From the NCBI GenBank assembly GCA_012974475.1, contig JAAXQD010000157.1:1-5223 (forward strand): a stretch of DNA of 5,223 nucleotides, in the 5' to 3' direction. Positions 5,207 through 5,223 of the stretch are shown piece after piece. Within the stretch, counting starts at the first letter, position 1. Each line of letters opens with the position of its first letter. This stretch comes from Desulfobacterales bacterium. GTDB taxonomy: Bacteria; Desulfobacterota; Desulfobacteria; Desulfobacterales; UBA11574. The translations under genes were made by a program, and so were the position numbers. The notes beneath the pieces are model-generated. The model did no database searches. It saw only the letters and a program-made list of their open reading frames with translations, and was not told the DNA's origin.

Positions 5207-5223
5207 AAATTTGGAATTTCGAT

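Overview
The window looks like ordinary chromosomal DNA from an anaerobic bacterium, most likely a Desulfobacterota (sulfate-reducer-like) lineage. That placement is an inference from three things. The gene families fit: a U32 family Fe-S protein, a stand-alone SagB-type nitroreductase, a YkgJ-type cysteine-cluster protein, and the tail of what may be a CoA-dehydratase activase. The base composition is moderate with AT-rich intergenic stretches. Two short repeat families of a kind I associate with such genomes are also present. No RNA gene, CRISPR array, transposase or phage gene was seen.

Layout, left to right. Positions 1-234 hold the 3' end of a forward gene that begins outside the window. 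An AT-rich intergenic region with a good sigma70-like promoter (376-404) follows. Three forward genes come next: a U32 family protein (513-1538), a histidine-phosphatase-family protein (start revised to 1784, ending 2422) and a histone-deacetylase-fold hydrolase (start revised to 2533, ending 3408). They share a direction, but gaps of about 245 and 110 bases separate them, so a single operon is possible but not shown. The second gap carries an imperfect inverted repeat that ends two bases before the ribosome binding site of the deacetylase-like gene. A reverse-strand SagB/nitroreductase-like gene (4200-3466) converges on it. Its stop codon lies inside a small hairpin that may serve as a terminator. 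A 144-base divergent intergenic region separates it from a forward YkgJ-type gene (4345-4974). The last 249 bases are AT-rich non-coding DNA with a TTGACA box and a 12-base perfect inverted repeat that looks like part of a palindromic (MITE/REP-like) element cut by the window edge.

The genes do not form a pathway I recognise. Three of them, the U32 protein, the nitroreductase-like flavoprotein and the YkgJ-like protein, belong to metal- or redox-cofactor families. The phosphatase-like and deacetylase-like proteins are hydrolases that each deviate at one expected catalytic position (Asp for Glu, and Ser for Tyr). I found no convincing new multi-gene system. The best leads are the deviant deacetylase-fold protein, the hairpin repeat beside its ribosome binding site, and the terminal palindromic element.
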